A DNA stretch of 7,247 bases from Candidatus Dormiibacter sp. (GCA_025450495.1 JANWHI010000105.1:1-7247), one strand, 5' to 3'. Positions 1 through 6,603 are shown, counted from the stretch's first letter. Program-made: numbers and translations. Notes: generated by a model not told the origin, from the letters alone.

Positions 1-2
1 CG

Positions 3-47
3 GGACAGATCGGCACCGTGGGGTCGGTGTTCGCCGCTCTGCCCTAG
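3..47 (+). CDS. possible C-terminal tail of an upstream plus-strand gene
   Basis: Reading from base 3, the frame GQIGTVGSVFAALP is open from the window edge and ends at a TAG at 45-47, only 22 nt before the stop codon of the convergent thiolase gene. Close packing and GC-ending codons would fit the last 14 residues of a convergent neighbour. Fourteen residues are too few to name a family, and a chance open stretch of this length is common in GC-rich DNA. It is recorded as a weak partial gene only. Confidence 0.3.
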   Translation, partial: GQIGTVGSVFAALP

Positions 48-69
48 CGCGCGTGTTCCGGTCCGCGCC

Positions 70-1236
70 TCAGTTGAGTCGCTCGAGGATCATGGCCATG
101 CCCATGCCGCCGCCGACGCACATGGTCTCGAGGCCGAGGGTCTTGTCGAGGGTGCGCAGGTCGTTGAGGAGGGTGCAGAGGATGCGGGCGCCGGTCATGC
201 CGAAGGGGTGACCGAGGGCGATGGCGCCGCCGTGGGGGTTGAAGCGGTCGTCCCAGGGGTCGATGCCGATGCCACGGGCGGCGGGGATGACCTGGGCGGC
301 GAAGGCCTCGTTGAGCTCGACGACGTCGATGTCGTCGATGCCCATGCCGGCGCGGGCCAGTGCCTGCTTGCTGGCCTCGATGGGGCCGAGGCCCATGAAC
401 TCGGGGTTGAGGGAGCCGAGGCCGGTGGCGACGATGCGGGCCAGGGGGGTGATGCCGAGCTCGCGGGCCCTGGTGTCGCTCATCACCACGACCGCGGCGG
501 CGCCGTCGTTCAGGGGGCAGGAGTTGCCGGCGGTGACGGTGCCGTCCGCGCGGAAGACGGGGGCCAGGGAGGCGAGCTTCTCGAGGCTGGTCTCGCGGCG
601 GGGACCGTCGTCGGTGGTCATCTCGCCGGCGCCGTCACCGAGGGGGACGGGGATGATCTCGCGGGCGAAGAAGCCGCTGTCCTGGGCGGCGACGGCGCGC
701 TGCTGGGAGCGCAGGGCGAAGCGGTCCTGCTCGTCGCGGGAGATCTCCTCGCGGCGGGCGACGTTCTCGGCGGTCTGGCCCATGGCGATGTAGATGTCCG
801 GGAAACCCTCCGGGTTGCCGCTTGCCATGCGTGCGTTCCAGTTCTCCGGTCTGTCGGCCATGCCGCGCGGGAAACGCGACACGCATTCAACGCCGACTGA
901 GAGGAACACGTCGCCCTCGCCCGCGGCGATGGCGTGCGCCGCCATCCGTGTCGTCTGGAGCGAGCTGGCACAGAAGCGGCTCACCGTCGTCCCCGCAACG
1001 TCGAGGCCGGCGAGGATGCTCACCACCCGGCCGAGGTTGAACCCCTGCTCGCCGCTGGGCCGGCCGCACCCGCAGATGAGGTCTTCGATGTCGTTGGGCT
1101 CCAGCTGTGGAACCTGCTCGAGCACCTTGGTCACGACGTGGGCGCCGAGGTCGTCTGGGCGGACATCGACCAGCGAACCCTTCGCGGCGCGGCCGATGGG
1201 CGAGCGACCGGCGGCGACGACGACGGCCTCAGGCAT
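70..1236 (-). CDS. fadA: acetyl-CoA acetyltransferase / 3-ketoacyl-CoA thiolase (FadA3-like)
   Basis: This 388-residue thiolase has the usual length for the family. It would cleave 3-ketoacyl-CoA with CoA to release acetyl-CoA, or run the reverse condensation, in the cytoplasm. The N-terminal domain carries the nucleophile in SRFCASSLQT (Cys89). The C-terminal domain has NEAFA (309-313), GGAIALGHPFG with catalytic His343, and CVGGGMG with the acid/base Cys373. The start PEAVVVAAGRSPIGRA and the variants GNSCPLNDGAA and GHPFGMTGAR match, from memory, the mycobacterial FadA3 type rather than classical PhaA. The ATG at 1236 is preferred because homologs begin near MPEAV and AGGG lies 8 nt upstream. 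A GTG at 1245, which would overlap the M24 stop as GTGA, gives a 391-residue alternative. It is the last gene of the four-gene operon. Codon usage shifts inside the gene near 817 (see findings). Whether it serves beta-oxidation or a dedicated pathway is unknown. Confidence 0.93.
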   Translation of the reverse strand: MPEAVVVAAGRSPIGRAAKGSLVDVRPDDLGAHVVTKVLEQVPQLEPNDIEDLICGCGRPSGEQGFNLGRVVSILAGLDVAGTTVSRFCASSLQTTRMAAHAIAAGEGDVFLSVGVECVSRFPRGMADRPENWNARMASGNPEGFPDIYIAMGQTAENVARREEISRDEQDRFALRSQQRAVAAQDSGFFAREIIPVPLGDGAGEMTTDDGPRRETSLEKLASLAPVFRADGTVTAGNSCPLNDGAAAVVVMSDTRARELGITPLARIVATGLGSLNPEFMGLGPIEASKQALARAGMGIDDIDVVELNEAFAAQVIPAARGIGIDPWDDRFNPHGGAIALGHPFGMTGARILCTLLNDLRTLDKTLGLETMCVGGGMGMAMILERLN

Positions 1237-1241
1237 CGTCT

Positions 1242-2459
1242 TCACCCTACCTCGAAGAGCTCCTGCGGCATCGCATGCATGCGTTCGACGGTGCCGTCGG
1301 CGTTGACGACGTAGTCGTCACTCGTCCAGCTGTAACCGTGCTCGGTGCTGAAGGCGGGATGCAGCGAGAAGTACATGTTGGCCTGCACCGCCATGGTCTC
1401 GTCGAACCGCACCAGCGGTCGCTCGACCATGTCGTAGCCCTGGCCGTGGAAGTGCACACGCCGCTCCTCGGGAAGTCCGCGGGAGCGCATGTGCGCGTTG
1501 TACGCAGCGAAGATCTCGCGGCAGTCGGCGCCGGGGCGCAGCATGTCCACGCAGAATTGCTGCACCTCGAGCAGCACCTGCTGCTGCTGCTTCAGGCCCG
1601 GTGGGGGCTTGCCGAGCACCGCGCTGCGTCCGAGCTCGCAATAGAAACCGCCGGGTCCGTTGTTCTCGATGAGCAGGCTGAACTGGTCGCCGGCCTGGAG
1701 CGCGCGGTGCTGCAGGTGACGGTTGACAATCTGCCCGGGCGCACCGGCGGGCCCGGAGTACGCCAGGAACAGCCCCTGCTCGCTGCCCAGCGAGTGACCG
1801 ACGTGCTCGGCCACTGCCGCCACCTCGAGCTCGCGCATCCCGGGGCGGATCGCCGCCAGCGCGGCGCGCATCGCCTCGTCCTGGAGGGCCGCGCACCGGC
1901 GCGCCATGGCAATCTCGTGCTCGCTCTTCACCGCCTTGATGGGATCGACGAGCGCAGACGCGTCGATGAAGCGCGCGTCGTGGAGCGATCCGCGCTGGAG
2001 AGTGTCGATGAGCGCGAACGAGATGGCCGCGGTGCCGAGCATGCCCACCGTGCCCTTGGCGAAGCGCGCCAGCGCCGCGGCCGCCAGCTCGGCGTCGTGC
2101 GCCGCGGTGTAGTGGGCGGACGCGTAGCTCGGCGTGGTGAGCACGCGGCCCACTCCACGACGCACGCCGTCGCCGTCGGCCGGGAGCCGCATGTCCATGT
2201 CGAATGGGCCCTGTCCGATGATCGTCATCGGCTCGTCGACGGGAAAGATCACGGTGGTGACGTAGCCGTTGGTGGCGGGCAGGTCGGTGAGGTACTTCAC
2301 GTATCCGCCCATGAAGTCATTGCTCGCCTGGGCGAGGAGCACGTCGACTCCCTCACCTGTCATGGCGGCGCGGATCGCCGCCCAGCGGCGCTCCAGCTCC
2401 TCGGTGGGGATGGGGTGGTTGAGGCGCTCCCCGGCCCCGGACCGCGGGATCAGCGTCAC
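1242..2459 (-). CDS. M24 family protein, Xaa-Pro aminopeptidase/creatinase-like, degenerate metal site
   Basis: This 405-residue protein has the two-domain plan of prolidase, PepP and creatinase: an N-terminal creatinase-like domain (about 20-165) and a C-terminal pita-bread domain (about 175-395) that starts with the typical helix PIKAVKSEHEIAMARRC. Canonical members hydrolyse X-Pro peptide bonds using two metals bound by Asp, Asp, His, Glu, Glu. Here the first Asp region reads LLIENNGPGG (263-271), the second reads CELGR (Glu275), His338 in FHGQG is kept, the usual EP Glu is His367 in SLHPAF, and the last Glu region is SDDYVV (380-385). The histidine normally 7 residues after the GHG histidine is Val345. 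His248, in NRHLQH, is near the catalytic His position used by creatinase. A C-N hydrolase acting on a non-peptide substrate is therefore as likely as a peptidase. The start is a GTG overlapping the upstream stop as GTGA, with no clear ribosome-binding site, which suggests translational coupling. Confidence 0.85.
   Translation of the reverse strand: MTLIPRSGAGERLNHPIPTEELERRWAAIRAAMTGEGVDVLLAQASNDFMGGYVKYLTDLPATNGYVTTVIFPVDEPMTIIGQGPFDMDMRLPADGDGVRRGVGRVLTTPSYASAHYTAAHDAELAAAALARFAKGTVGMLGTAAISFALIDTLQRGSLHDARFIDASALVDPIKAVKSEHEIAMARRCAALQDEAMRAALAAIRPGMRELEVAAVAEHVGHSLGSEQGLFLAYSGPAGAPGQIVNRHLQHRALQAGDQFSLLIENNGPGGFYCELGRSAVLGKPPPGLKQQQQVLLEVQQFCVDMLRPGADCREIFAAYNAHMRSRGLPEERRVHFHGQGYDMVERPLVRFDETMAVQANMYFSLHPAFSTEHGYSWTSDDYVVNADGTVERMHAMPQELFEVG
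1245..1248 (-). promoter_or_regulatory. ribosome-binding site for the thiolase
   Basis: On the minus strand AGGG sits 8 nt before the ATG at 1236 and just before the TGA of the M24 gene. This spacing favours the ATG over the GTG at 1245. A second purine-rich block (GAGG) slightly upstream, 4 nt from the GTG, keeps that alternative possible. Confidence 0.5.
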
Positions 2460-3418
2460 CGACGCACCACGTTGATGAGGTTGGCGACATCGCCGGCGAG
2501 GAATCGCCGCAGGTTCTCCTCGACGATGGGCAGGGCATCGTCCGCGTAGCCGGTGTGGAAGCCGCCCGTGTGCGGGGTGATGAGCACGTTCTCCATCATC
2601 CAGAACGGATGGTCGATCGGCAGCGGTTCCTCGGCGAAGACATCGAGGGCCGCGCCCGCGATGCCTCCTTCGCGCAGCGCCCCGATGAGCGCGGGCTCGT
2701 CGACGATGCCGCCGCGGGCCACATTGATCAGGAAGCTGGACGGCATCATCGCCGCCAGCACCTCCGCGTTGACGATGCCGCGCGTCTCAGCCGTGTACGG
2801 AGTCAGCAGCACCAGGTAATCGACGCCGGCCACGGCCTCGGCCAGCTGGTCGCGCGGCCACATGCGCTCGAAGCCGGCCACGTCGCGTGTCGCCGAGGAG
2901 ATGCCGACCACATGCATGCCCAGCGCCGCGCACTTGGGAGCCAGCTCCTCGGCGATGGTGCCCACCCCGAGGATGGCCACCGTCTTGCCCTTGAGCAGCG
3001 CCACGGGGAAGCGCTGCCACTGTGCCTGTGCCTGGTTGGCAAACGAGCGGCGCAGGTCGCGCGCCAGGACCAGCATGAATGCAAGCACCAATTCCGACAC
3101 GGCCGGCCCGTGCAACCCGTGCAGGTTGGTGACGATGACGTCGTCGCGTAGTGAGGGGCTATCGACGATGCCGTCGACGCCCGTCCCGAGCGCCTGCACC
3201 CAGCGCAGCTTCTCGGCATCGGCGAGCACGTCGTCGGCCATGTGCGCACCGAAGGTCATGAGCACGTCGGCGTCGGCGATGTACGGCCCCACCTTGCTGT
3301 GGTGCTCGACGAGGTCGATGTCCACGTCGGGGAAGGCGGCGCGCAGGCGGTCGCGATAGTGCTCGCGGACGTCCTGCGGGAAGGCGAGGAGGATGAGGAC
3401 GCGGGTGCGCTGCTCCAC
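2456..3418 (-). CDS. D-isomer specific 2-hydroxyacid dehydrogenase
   Basis: At 320 residues without an ACT extension, this resembles glyoxylate/hydroxypyruvate reductase-like members. It would interconvert a 2-keto acid and a D-2-hydroxy acid in the cytoplasm with NAD(P)H. The substrate domain wraps around a central Rossmann domain (about 100-285). The catalytic set is complete: Arg235 in NVARGGIVD, Glu264 in DVFAEEP (259-265) and His283 in TPHTGG. The nucleotide loop is GVGTIA (151-156), with Ala replacing the third Gly of GxGxxG. After the second strand the sequence is GISSATR (172-178), without the Asp that marks NAD preference, so NADP(H) is plausible by inference. The start is a GTG 10 nt after the hydrolase TAG with no evident Shine-Dalgarno, so translation may be coupled to the upstream gene. 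The natural substrate cannot be told from sequence; neighbours suggest an intermediate of the same catabolic route. Confidence 0.9.
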   Translation of the reverse strand: MEQRTRVLILLAFPQDVREHYRDRLRAAFPDVDIDLVEHHSKVGPYIADADVLMTFGAHMADDVLADAEKLRWVQALGTGVDGIVDSPSLRDDVIVTNLHGLHGPAVSELVLAFMLVLARDLRRSFANQAQAQWQRFPVALLKGKTVAILGVGTIAEELAPKCAALGMHVVGISSATRDVAGFERMWPRDQLAEAVAGVDYLVLLTPYTAETRGIVNAEVLAAMMPSSFLINVARGGIVDEPALIGALREGGIAGAALDVFAEEPLPIDHPFWMMENVLITPHTGGFHTGYADDALPIVEENLRRFLAGDVANLINVVRR

Positions 3419-3428
3419 AACGTGCAGG

Positions 3429-5075
3429 CTACGCGGGAATGACCGGCACGAGCAGGTGCGAGTCGTACTGAGCGCCGGTGTGGATGATGTGTGTCCCAGC
3501 GTTGCGCGTCTTGGAGTGGAACATCTTGACGATGGGTGGCGGGTAGTCGTACACGTCGTGCCCTTGGATGACCAGGCGCAGCGACTCCCCGGCCAGGAAG
3601 CGCGTCCCCGACGGCCAGATCTCGATGTCGACGGGCACCACCTCGCCAGGCGTCAGCCGCTCCTCGCGGGTGTGAGGGTGCCAGGGGCGCAGCGGCGTGG
3701 AGAGCTCGGGGTCGAGCTCGCGGTGCGACACGCGCAGCCAGCCCAGCGCCACCGGCCCGTCCTCCTGGGCGTTGAGGAATGAGAACGGCACGATCTCGCC
3801 ATTCTTGTCCAGCTTCTGCACCGCTACGAAGAGGTCCATGTCGTCAGCGCCCTCGGCCTCGACCCACAGGCGCAGCGCCATGGGGCCGATGAGGTCGGTG
3901 GTGTCGGTGAAGCCGTGCACGAAGCTGGTGCCGCCGCTCGCCGCGTTGTAGCGCACCTCAGCCTCGTGCGTTGGCGGCGTCGCCCTCAGCGCGCCGGACT
4001 GGGCGTCGAGGTACAGGGGTGTCGGCTGCGTCTGGGGCAGCGGCCACGTCTCCTCGTTGCGCTGCTCGCCTTCGTAGAAGCGCTCGCGGACCTCCATACG
4101 CACTCGCGGCCACGCGTCCATCGTCCCGTCTTTGCTGAGGAGGAAGCGGTCGAAGAACTGGCGCAGCAGCTCGACATTGTCCGGGCGGTGCCAGAACTGC
4201 CACTTCTTGCGCGCGTGCACAAGCAGCCACTTGTCCTTGGAGGCGATGCGCGCGAACCCCTCGAGAGTCCCGCGCGTGTGCAGGCCCTGGTCCGACCAGC
4301 TGGCCACAACGAATGCCGGCACCTCGACGAGGCCGAGGTCGGCGGTCTTGCTCTCCCAGTACTCGTCGATGAGCGGGTGGGCGGCGTACATCGCGACCGT
4401 GTCCTCCACCCGGCCACGCGACCAGGCCACCCGCCGCGAGCGCCACATGGGGCCGAAGCTGTCCTCGGGGATGCCGCCGTGGTAGGCCATCTCCCGGTAG
4501 CGGTCGCTGACGCCCTCCCACGGGTTGATGGCCGCGAGGTGCGGCGGGCGCATGGCGGCGGCCCGCCACTGCGAGATCGCCAGGTATGAAACCCCCGACA
4601 TGCCCACCCTGCCGTTGCTCCACGGCTGCGTGCCCGCCCACTCGATGAGGTCGTACATGTCGCGCGCCTCTTGCGCGGAGTAGAAGGTGGCGTCGCCCTG
4701 AGAGTTCCACATGCCCCGTGGATCGACGTTGATGACCGCGTAGCCGTGCTGCGTCCAGTAGACGGGGTCGGGCGCCTCGAAGGCCGTGTGGCGCGAGATC
4801 CAGGCGGGGTCGACGCCATGGCGGGGGAAGAGGTCGTACTTGACCGCGCCGTGCTTGCCGTACGGGCCCCACGCCACGATCGGCGCGACCTGTTCTCGCT
4901 GCGCTGGCCTGAAGACGTCGACGTAGATCTCCACGCCGTCGCGCAGGCGCACAGCGGTGTCGTACTCGATGATCATCCCGGCGTCGCGCTCGGTGCGCGG
5001 CGACAGCGGCAGAAGGCCGGCCTCCTCGGGCGGCACGCCGGGTAGGAACGTGATCTCCGGGTCGGTGTCGATCAT
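3429..5075 (-). CDS. CocE/NonD family hydrolase (X-Pro dipeptidyl-peptidase S15-like)
   Basis: This 548-residue serine hydrolase has no signal peptide and is probably cytoplasmic. Relatives (cocaine esterase CocE, glutaryl-7-ACA acylase-type alpha-amino acid ester hydrolases, Xaa-Pro dipeptidyl peptidase) cleave ester or amide acyl bonds. The alpha/beta-hydrolase domain (about 35-310) has VDPRGMWNSQG (118-127), the nucleophile Ser163 in GMSGVSYLA, the acid Asp262 in SWSD, and the probable catalytic His287 in VHARKKW. FFDRFL (307-312) marks the exit from this domain. The C-terminal jelly-roll (about 350-545) contains DMDLFVAVQKLD, typical of the X-Pro dipeptidyl-peptidase C-terminal domain. 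The ATG at 5075 is chosen because GGAGAG stands 7 nt upstream. A longer frame to 5189 would add 38 low-complexity residues across the divergent regulatory region and is not credible. It is first in the four-gene operon and divergent from the uptake genes. The substrate is unknown. Confidence 0.92.
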   Translation of the reverse strand: MIDTDPEITFLPGVPPEEAGLLPLSPRTERDAGMIIEYDTAVRLRDGVEIYVDVFRPAQREQVAPIVAWGPYGKHGAVKYDLFPRHGVDPAWISRHTAFEAPDPVYWTQHGYAVINVDPRGMWNSQGDATFYSAQEARDMYDLIEWAGTQPWSNGRVGMSGVSYLAISQWRAAAMRPPHLAAINPWEGVSDRYREMAYHGGIPEDSFGPMWRSRRVAWSRGRVEDTVAMYAAHPLIDEYWESKTADLGLVEVPAFVVASWSDQGLHTRGTLEGFARIASKDKWLLVHARKKWQFWHRPDNVELLRQFFDRFLLSKDGTMDAWPRVRMEVRERFYEGEQRNEETWPLPQTQPTPLYLDAQSGALRATPPTHEAEVRYNAASGGTSFVHGFTDTTDLIGPMALRLWVEAEGADDMDLFVAVQKLDKNGEIVPFSFLNAQEDGPVALGWLRVSHRELDPELSTPLRPWHPHTREERLTPGEVVPVDIEIWPSGTRFLAGESLRLVIQGHDVYDYPPPIVKMFHSKTRNAGTHIIHTGAQYDSHLLVPVIPA

Positions 5076-5082
5076 CCGGCTG

Positions 5083-5088
5083 CTCTCC
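5083..5088 (-). promoter_or_regulatory. ribosome-binding site for the CocE-like hydrolase
   Basis: GGAGAG on the minus strand lies 7 nt upstream of the ATG at 5075. It is the feature that fixes this start over the longer reading frame beginning at 5189. Confidence 0.7.
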
Positions 5089-5099
5089 AACGATTGCCC

Positions 5100-5128
5100 T
5101 TGCACTCCGGCTCGGCGCCCGATATGGT
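5100..5128 (+). promoter_or_regulatory. candidate sigma70-like promoter for the substrate-binding protein operon
   Basis: TTGCAC (5100-5105) and TATGGT (5123-5128) are separated by 17 bp. They match the consensus at 3 of 6 and 4 of 6 positions. The implied transcript would start near 5135 and have a leader of about 67 nt. Matches of this quality occur by chance, so this is a candidate only. Confidence 0.3.
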
Positions 5129-5176
5129 AGTCCTCACCACGGTAGGGAGCATACTTTCCGCTGGTGATGCTGGACG

Positions 5177-5191
5177 CTGTGGCCTTCACAG
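5177..5191 (+). repeat. small inverted repeat next to the Shine-Dalgarno
   Basis: CTGTG (5177-5181) and CACAG (5187-5191) form a perfect 5-bp stem with loop GCCTT. The 3' arm ends on the first G of the GGAGG ribosome-binding site, so in RNA the hairpin would stack directly against it. Short stems like this often arise by chance. Confidence 0.35.
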
Positions 5192-5195
5192 GAGG
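5191..5195 (+). promoter_or_regulatory. strong ribosome-binding site for the substrate-binding protein
   Basis: GGAGG lies 6 nt before the ATG at 5202. It sets this start, which also places a proper lipoprotein signal at the N terminus, over the in-frame ATG at 5094. Its first G is also the last base of the hairpin at 5177-5191. Confidence 0.8.
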
Positions 5196-5201
5196 TTTCC
5201 C

Positions 5202-6509
5202 ATGGGCTCCGGGCGACGTGCTCTCTTGACCTTCCCCGCCACGGCCGCGCTCGTGCTCCTCAGCGCGTGCGGCAGCTCGCCGAGCAGTTCCGGCGGCGGC
5301 AACGTGCCGACGCAGTCGGGGCCGATCACGATCGGGGTCATCGCGCCATTCACGGGGCCTGCGGCGCAGTTCGGCAAGCTGCTGTCGGCGCCGTGCTACG
5401 CCGCCACCGACCTCATCAACCAGGCGGGCGGCATCATGGGCAAGCAGGTCAGCTGCTCGTCAATCGACGACACCGGTGATGCGGCGGACGCTGTGCCCAA
5501 CGTGAGCCGGGCGATCGCCACCACCAGCAACCTCGACCTCACCGTCGGGCTGGAGAGCAACACCGCGGCGACCACCGTCCCGCTGGTGAACACCGCGAAG
5601 ATCCCCATTGTCACCACCAACGGGTTGACGGCGTTCACCAAGAACAGCTACCCATACTACTGGCGGCTGACCCCGTCGGACGACGCCAACGGCGCCGCGT
5701 TCGCGGTGTGGGCTGTGCAGAAGGGCTACAAGAATGTCGCGGTCGTCTTCCAGAACGGCATCGGCTCCGAGGGCAACCTTCCCGGGCTGACCACGGCGAT
5801 GCCCAAGCTTGGCGGCACCCTCGGGTTGCAGCTGACCATCCCCGCTGACGCCGCCTCCTACTCGAGCGAGGTGGCGCGCGTCATCGCCACCCACCCGGAT
5901 GCCCTGATCTGGTCGGCCGACCCGCAGACCACGGCGACCTTCATGTCGGAATACAAGCAGCTCAACAACGGCGTGCTGCCCGCCATGGTCACGGCCACGG
6001 ACTCGCTTACCCCCGACTTCTTCGGGGCGCTGTCGCACGTGGTCGGCGCCGACTACGTGACCAAGAGCGTGTTCCTGGTGGGATCCTCGTTCAGCCAGAC
6101 GACGCCGGCGTTCGCCACCTACAAGGCCGCGCTCAAGGCCAACTCGAAGACCTCGGCGATCGCCGACGTGCTCAGCGCCGTCGGGCCGCCTGCCTCCGCC
6201 TACGACGGCATCAACATCATGGCGCTGGCCATGATCATGGCCAAGACGACGGTGGGCTCCTACTACAACCAGTTCGTCACCCAGGTGGTCAGTCCCAAGA
6301 GCGGTGCGACCGTGGTCAGCAATTTCGCTGACGGTGCCAGGGCCCTGGCCGCCGGCCAGCAGATCCAGTACGTCGGCGTGATCGGCCCGGTGGTGTTCAA
6401 CCAGTACCACAACTGCGCCGGCGAGTTCGCTGCCAACGTCTTCGCAGCTGACGGCAGTGCCAGCCGGGTCGGCAGCATCTCAGGAACGAAGGTTCTCGGT
6501 CTACTGTGA
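5202..6509 (+). CDS. ABC transporter substrate-binding lipoprotein, branched-chain/amide (HAAT) type
   Basis: This 435-residue LivK/AmiC-like periplasmic-binding-type protein would capture a solute outside the membrane and deliver it to the adjacent permease. It begins with a lipoprotein signal: basic MGSGRR, a hydrophobic stretch (about 7-20) and lipobox LSAC with acylated Cys23, then a Ser/Gly/Pro linker to about residue 40. The Peripla_BP_6 fold follows, with ITIGVIAPFTGPAAQFG (42-58), INQAGGIMGKQV (72-83) and DDTGDA (89-94). The second lobe has the NVAVVFQNG strand (178-186), and the C terminus returns to the first lobe. Cys65 and Cys85 flank the first helix region and could form a disulfide as in LivJ/LivK; Cys405 is unpaired. 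Homologs bind branched-chain amino acids, amides, urea, or short or aromatic acids, so the ligand is not predictable. The start is fixed by GGAGG and the lipobox. The codon usage looks native. Confidence 0.92.
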   Translation: MGSGRRALLTFPATAALVLLSACGSSPSSSGGGNVPTQSGPITIGVIAPFTGPAAQFGKLLSAPCYAATDLINQAGGIMGKQVSCSSIDDTGDAADAVPNVSRAIATTSNLDLTVGLESNTAATTVPLVNTAKIPIVTTNGLTAFTKNSYPYYWRLTPSDDANGAAFAVWAVQKGYKNVAVVFQNGIGSEGNLPGLTTAMPKLGGTLGLQLTIPADAASYSSEVARVIATHPDALIWSADPQTTATFMSEYKQLNNGVLPAMVTATDSLTPDFFGALSHVVGADYVTKSVFLVGSSFSQTTPAFATYKAALKANSKTSAIADVLSAVGPPASAYDGINIMALAMIMAKTTVGSYYNQFVTQVVSPKSGATVVSNFADGARALAAGQQIQYVGVIGPVVFNQYHNCAGEFAANVFAADGSASRVGSISGTKVLGLL

Positions 6510-6603
6510 CCTCTGAGGCAGGGCCTCACTCGTCCAGCGCACAGGGAGTCGCAGCCGGCCGGTGTCGGCGGCGGCTCCCGCGGCGCGCATACAGGGATGA
6601 ACG
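6510..6603 (+). promoter_or_regulatory. 94-nt spacer with hairpins between binding protein and permease
   Basis: Five nt after the binding-protein stop is a perfect 6-bp inverted repeat, TGAGGC/GCCTCA (6514-6519, 6523-6528), with a 3-nt loop. A second potential stem follows: GGGAG (6544-6548) with CTCCC (6575-6579), enclosing GC-rich complementary pieces including the palindrome CCGGCCGG (6555-6562). There is no T-tract, so these are not classical terminators. They could protect the 3' end of the binding-protein message or reduce read-through, which would give more binding protein than permease. No gene or promoter is evident here. Confidence 0.4.

Larger units (their letters stand above)
5076..5201. 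promoter_or_regulatory. divergent regulatory region between hydrolase operon and transporter operon
   Basis: This 126-bp gap separates the two divergent start codons and must hold the plus-strand promoter and very probably the minus-strand one. It is visibly richer in A/T stretches than the genes. It contains a plus-strand promoter candidate at 5100-5128, a GGTAG direct repeat at 5126-5130 and 5141-5145, a small TGGT/ACCA inverted repeat (5125-5128, 5136-5139) and a hairpin at 5177-5191. On the minus strand, TATGCT (complement of 5149-5154) resembles a -10 box, but no convincing -35 stands before it. No regulator gene lies in the window. Confidence 0.6.

Noticed and set aside
47..68. Possible terminator between the convergent gene ends (GCGCG/CGCGC)
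   Set aside because: Only a 5-bp stem with a 12-nt loop and no T-tract on either strand; GC-rich chance pairing is likely.
208..900. A 230-codon plus-strand open frame antisense to the thiolase
   Set aside because: Low-complexity Gly/Ala/Asp/Val sequence produced by the extreme C-ending codons of the thiolase; no recognisable domain or ribosome-binding site.
1579..1590. CTG trinucleotide run in the M24 gene (Gln repeat)
   Set aside because: Only about four repeat units coding QQQQ in a helix; too short to be a meaningful repeat.
1107..2549. A 480-codon plus-strand open frame antisense to the M24 and thiolase genes
   Set aside because: It spans two confident genes on the other strand, is rich in His, Arg, Val and Gly without family motifs, and is the expected mirror of GC-biased third positions.
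5076..5189. A 38-residue N-terminal extension of the CocE-like hydrolase
   Set aside because: It crosses the divergent regulatory region, resembles no CocE N terminus, and the GGAGAG site supports the start at 5075.
5094..5201. A 36-residue N-terminal extension of the binding protein
   Set aside because: It would bury the lipoprotein signal peptide inside the protein; GGAGG and the lipobox support the start at 5202.
5460..6410. A 316-codon minus-strand open frame inside the binding-protein gene
   Set aside because: Antisense shadow of a clear lipoprotein gene; its composition is His/Gly/Arg/Asp-rich with no motif.
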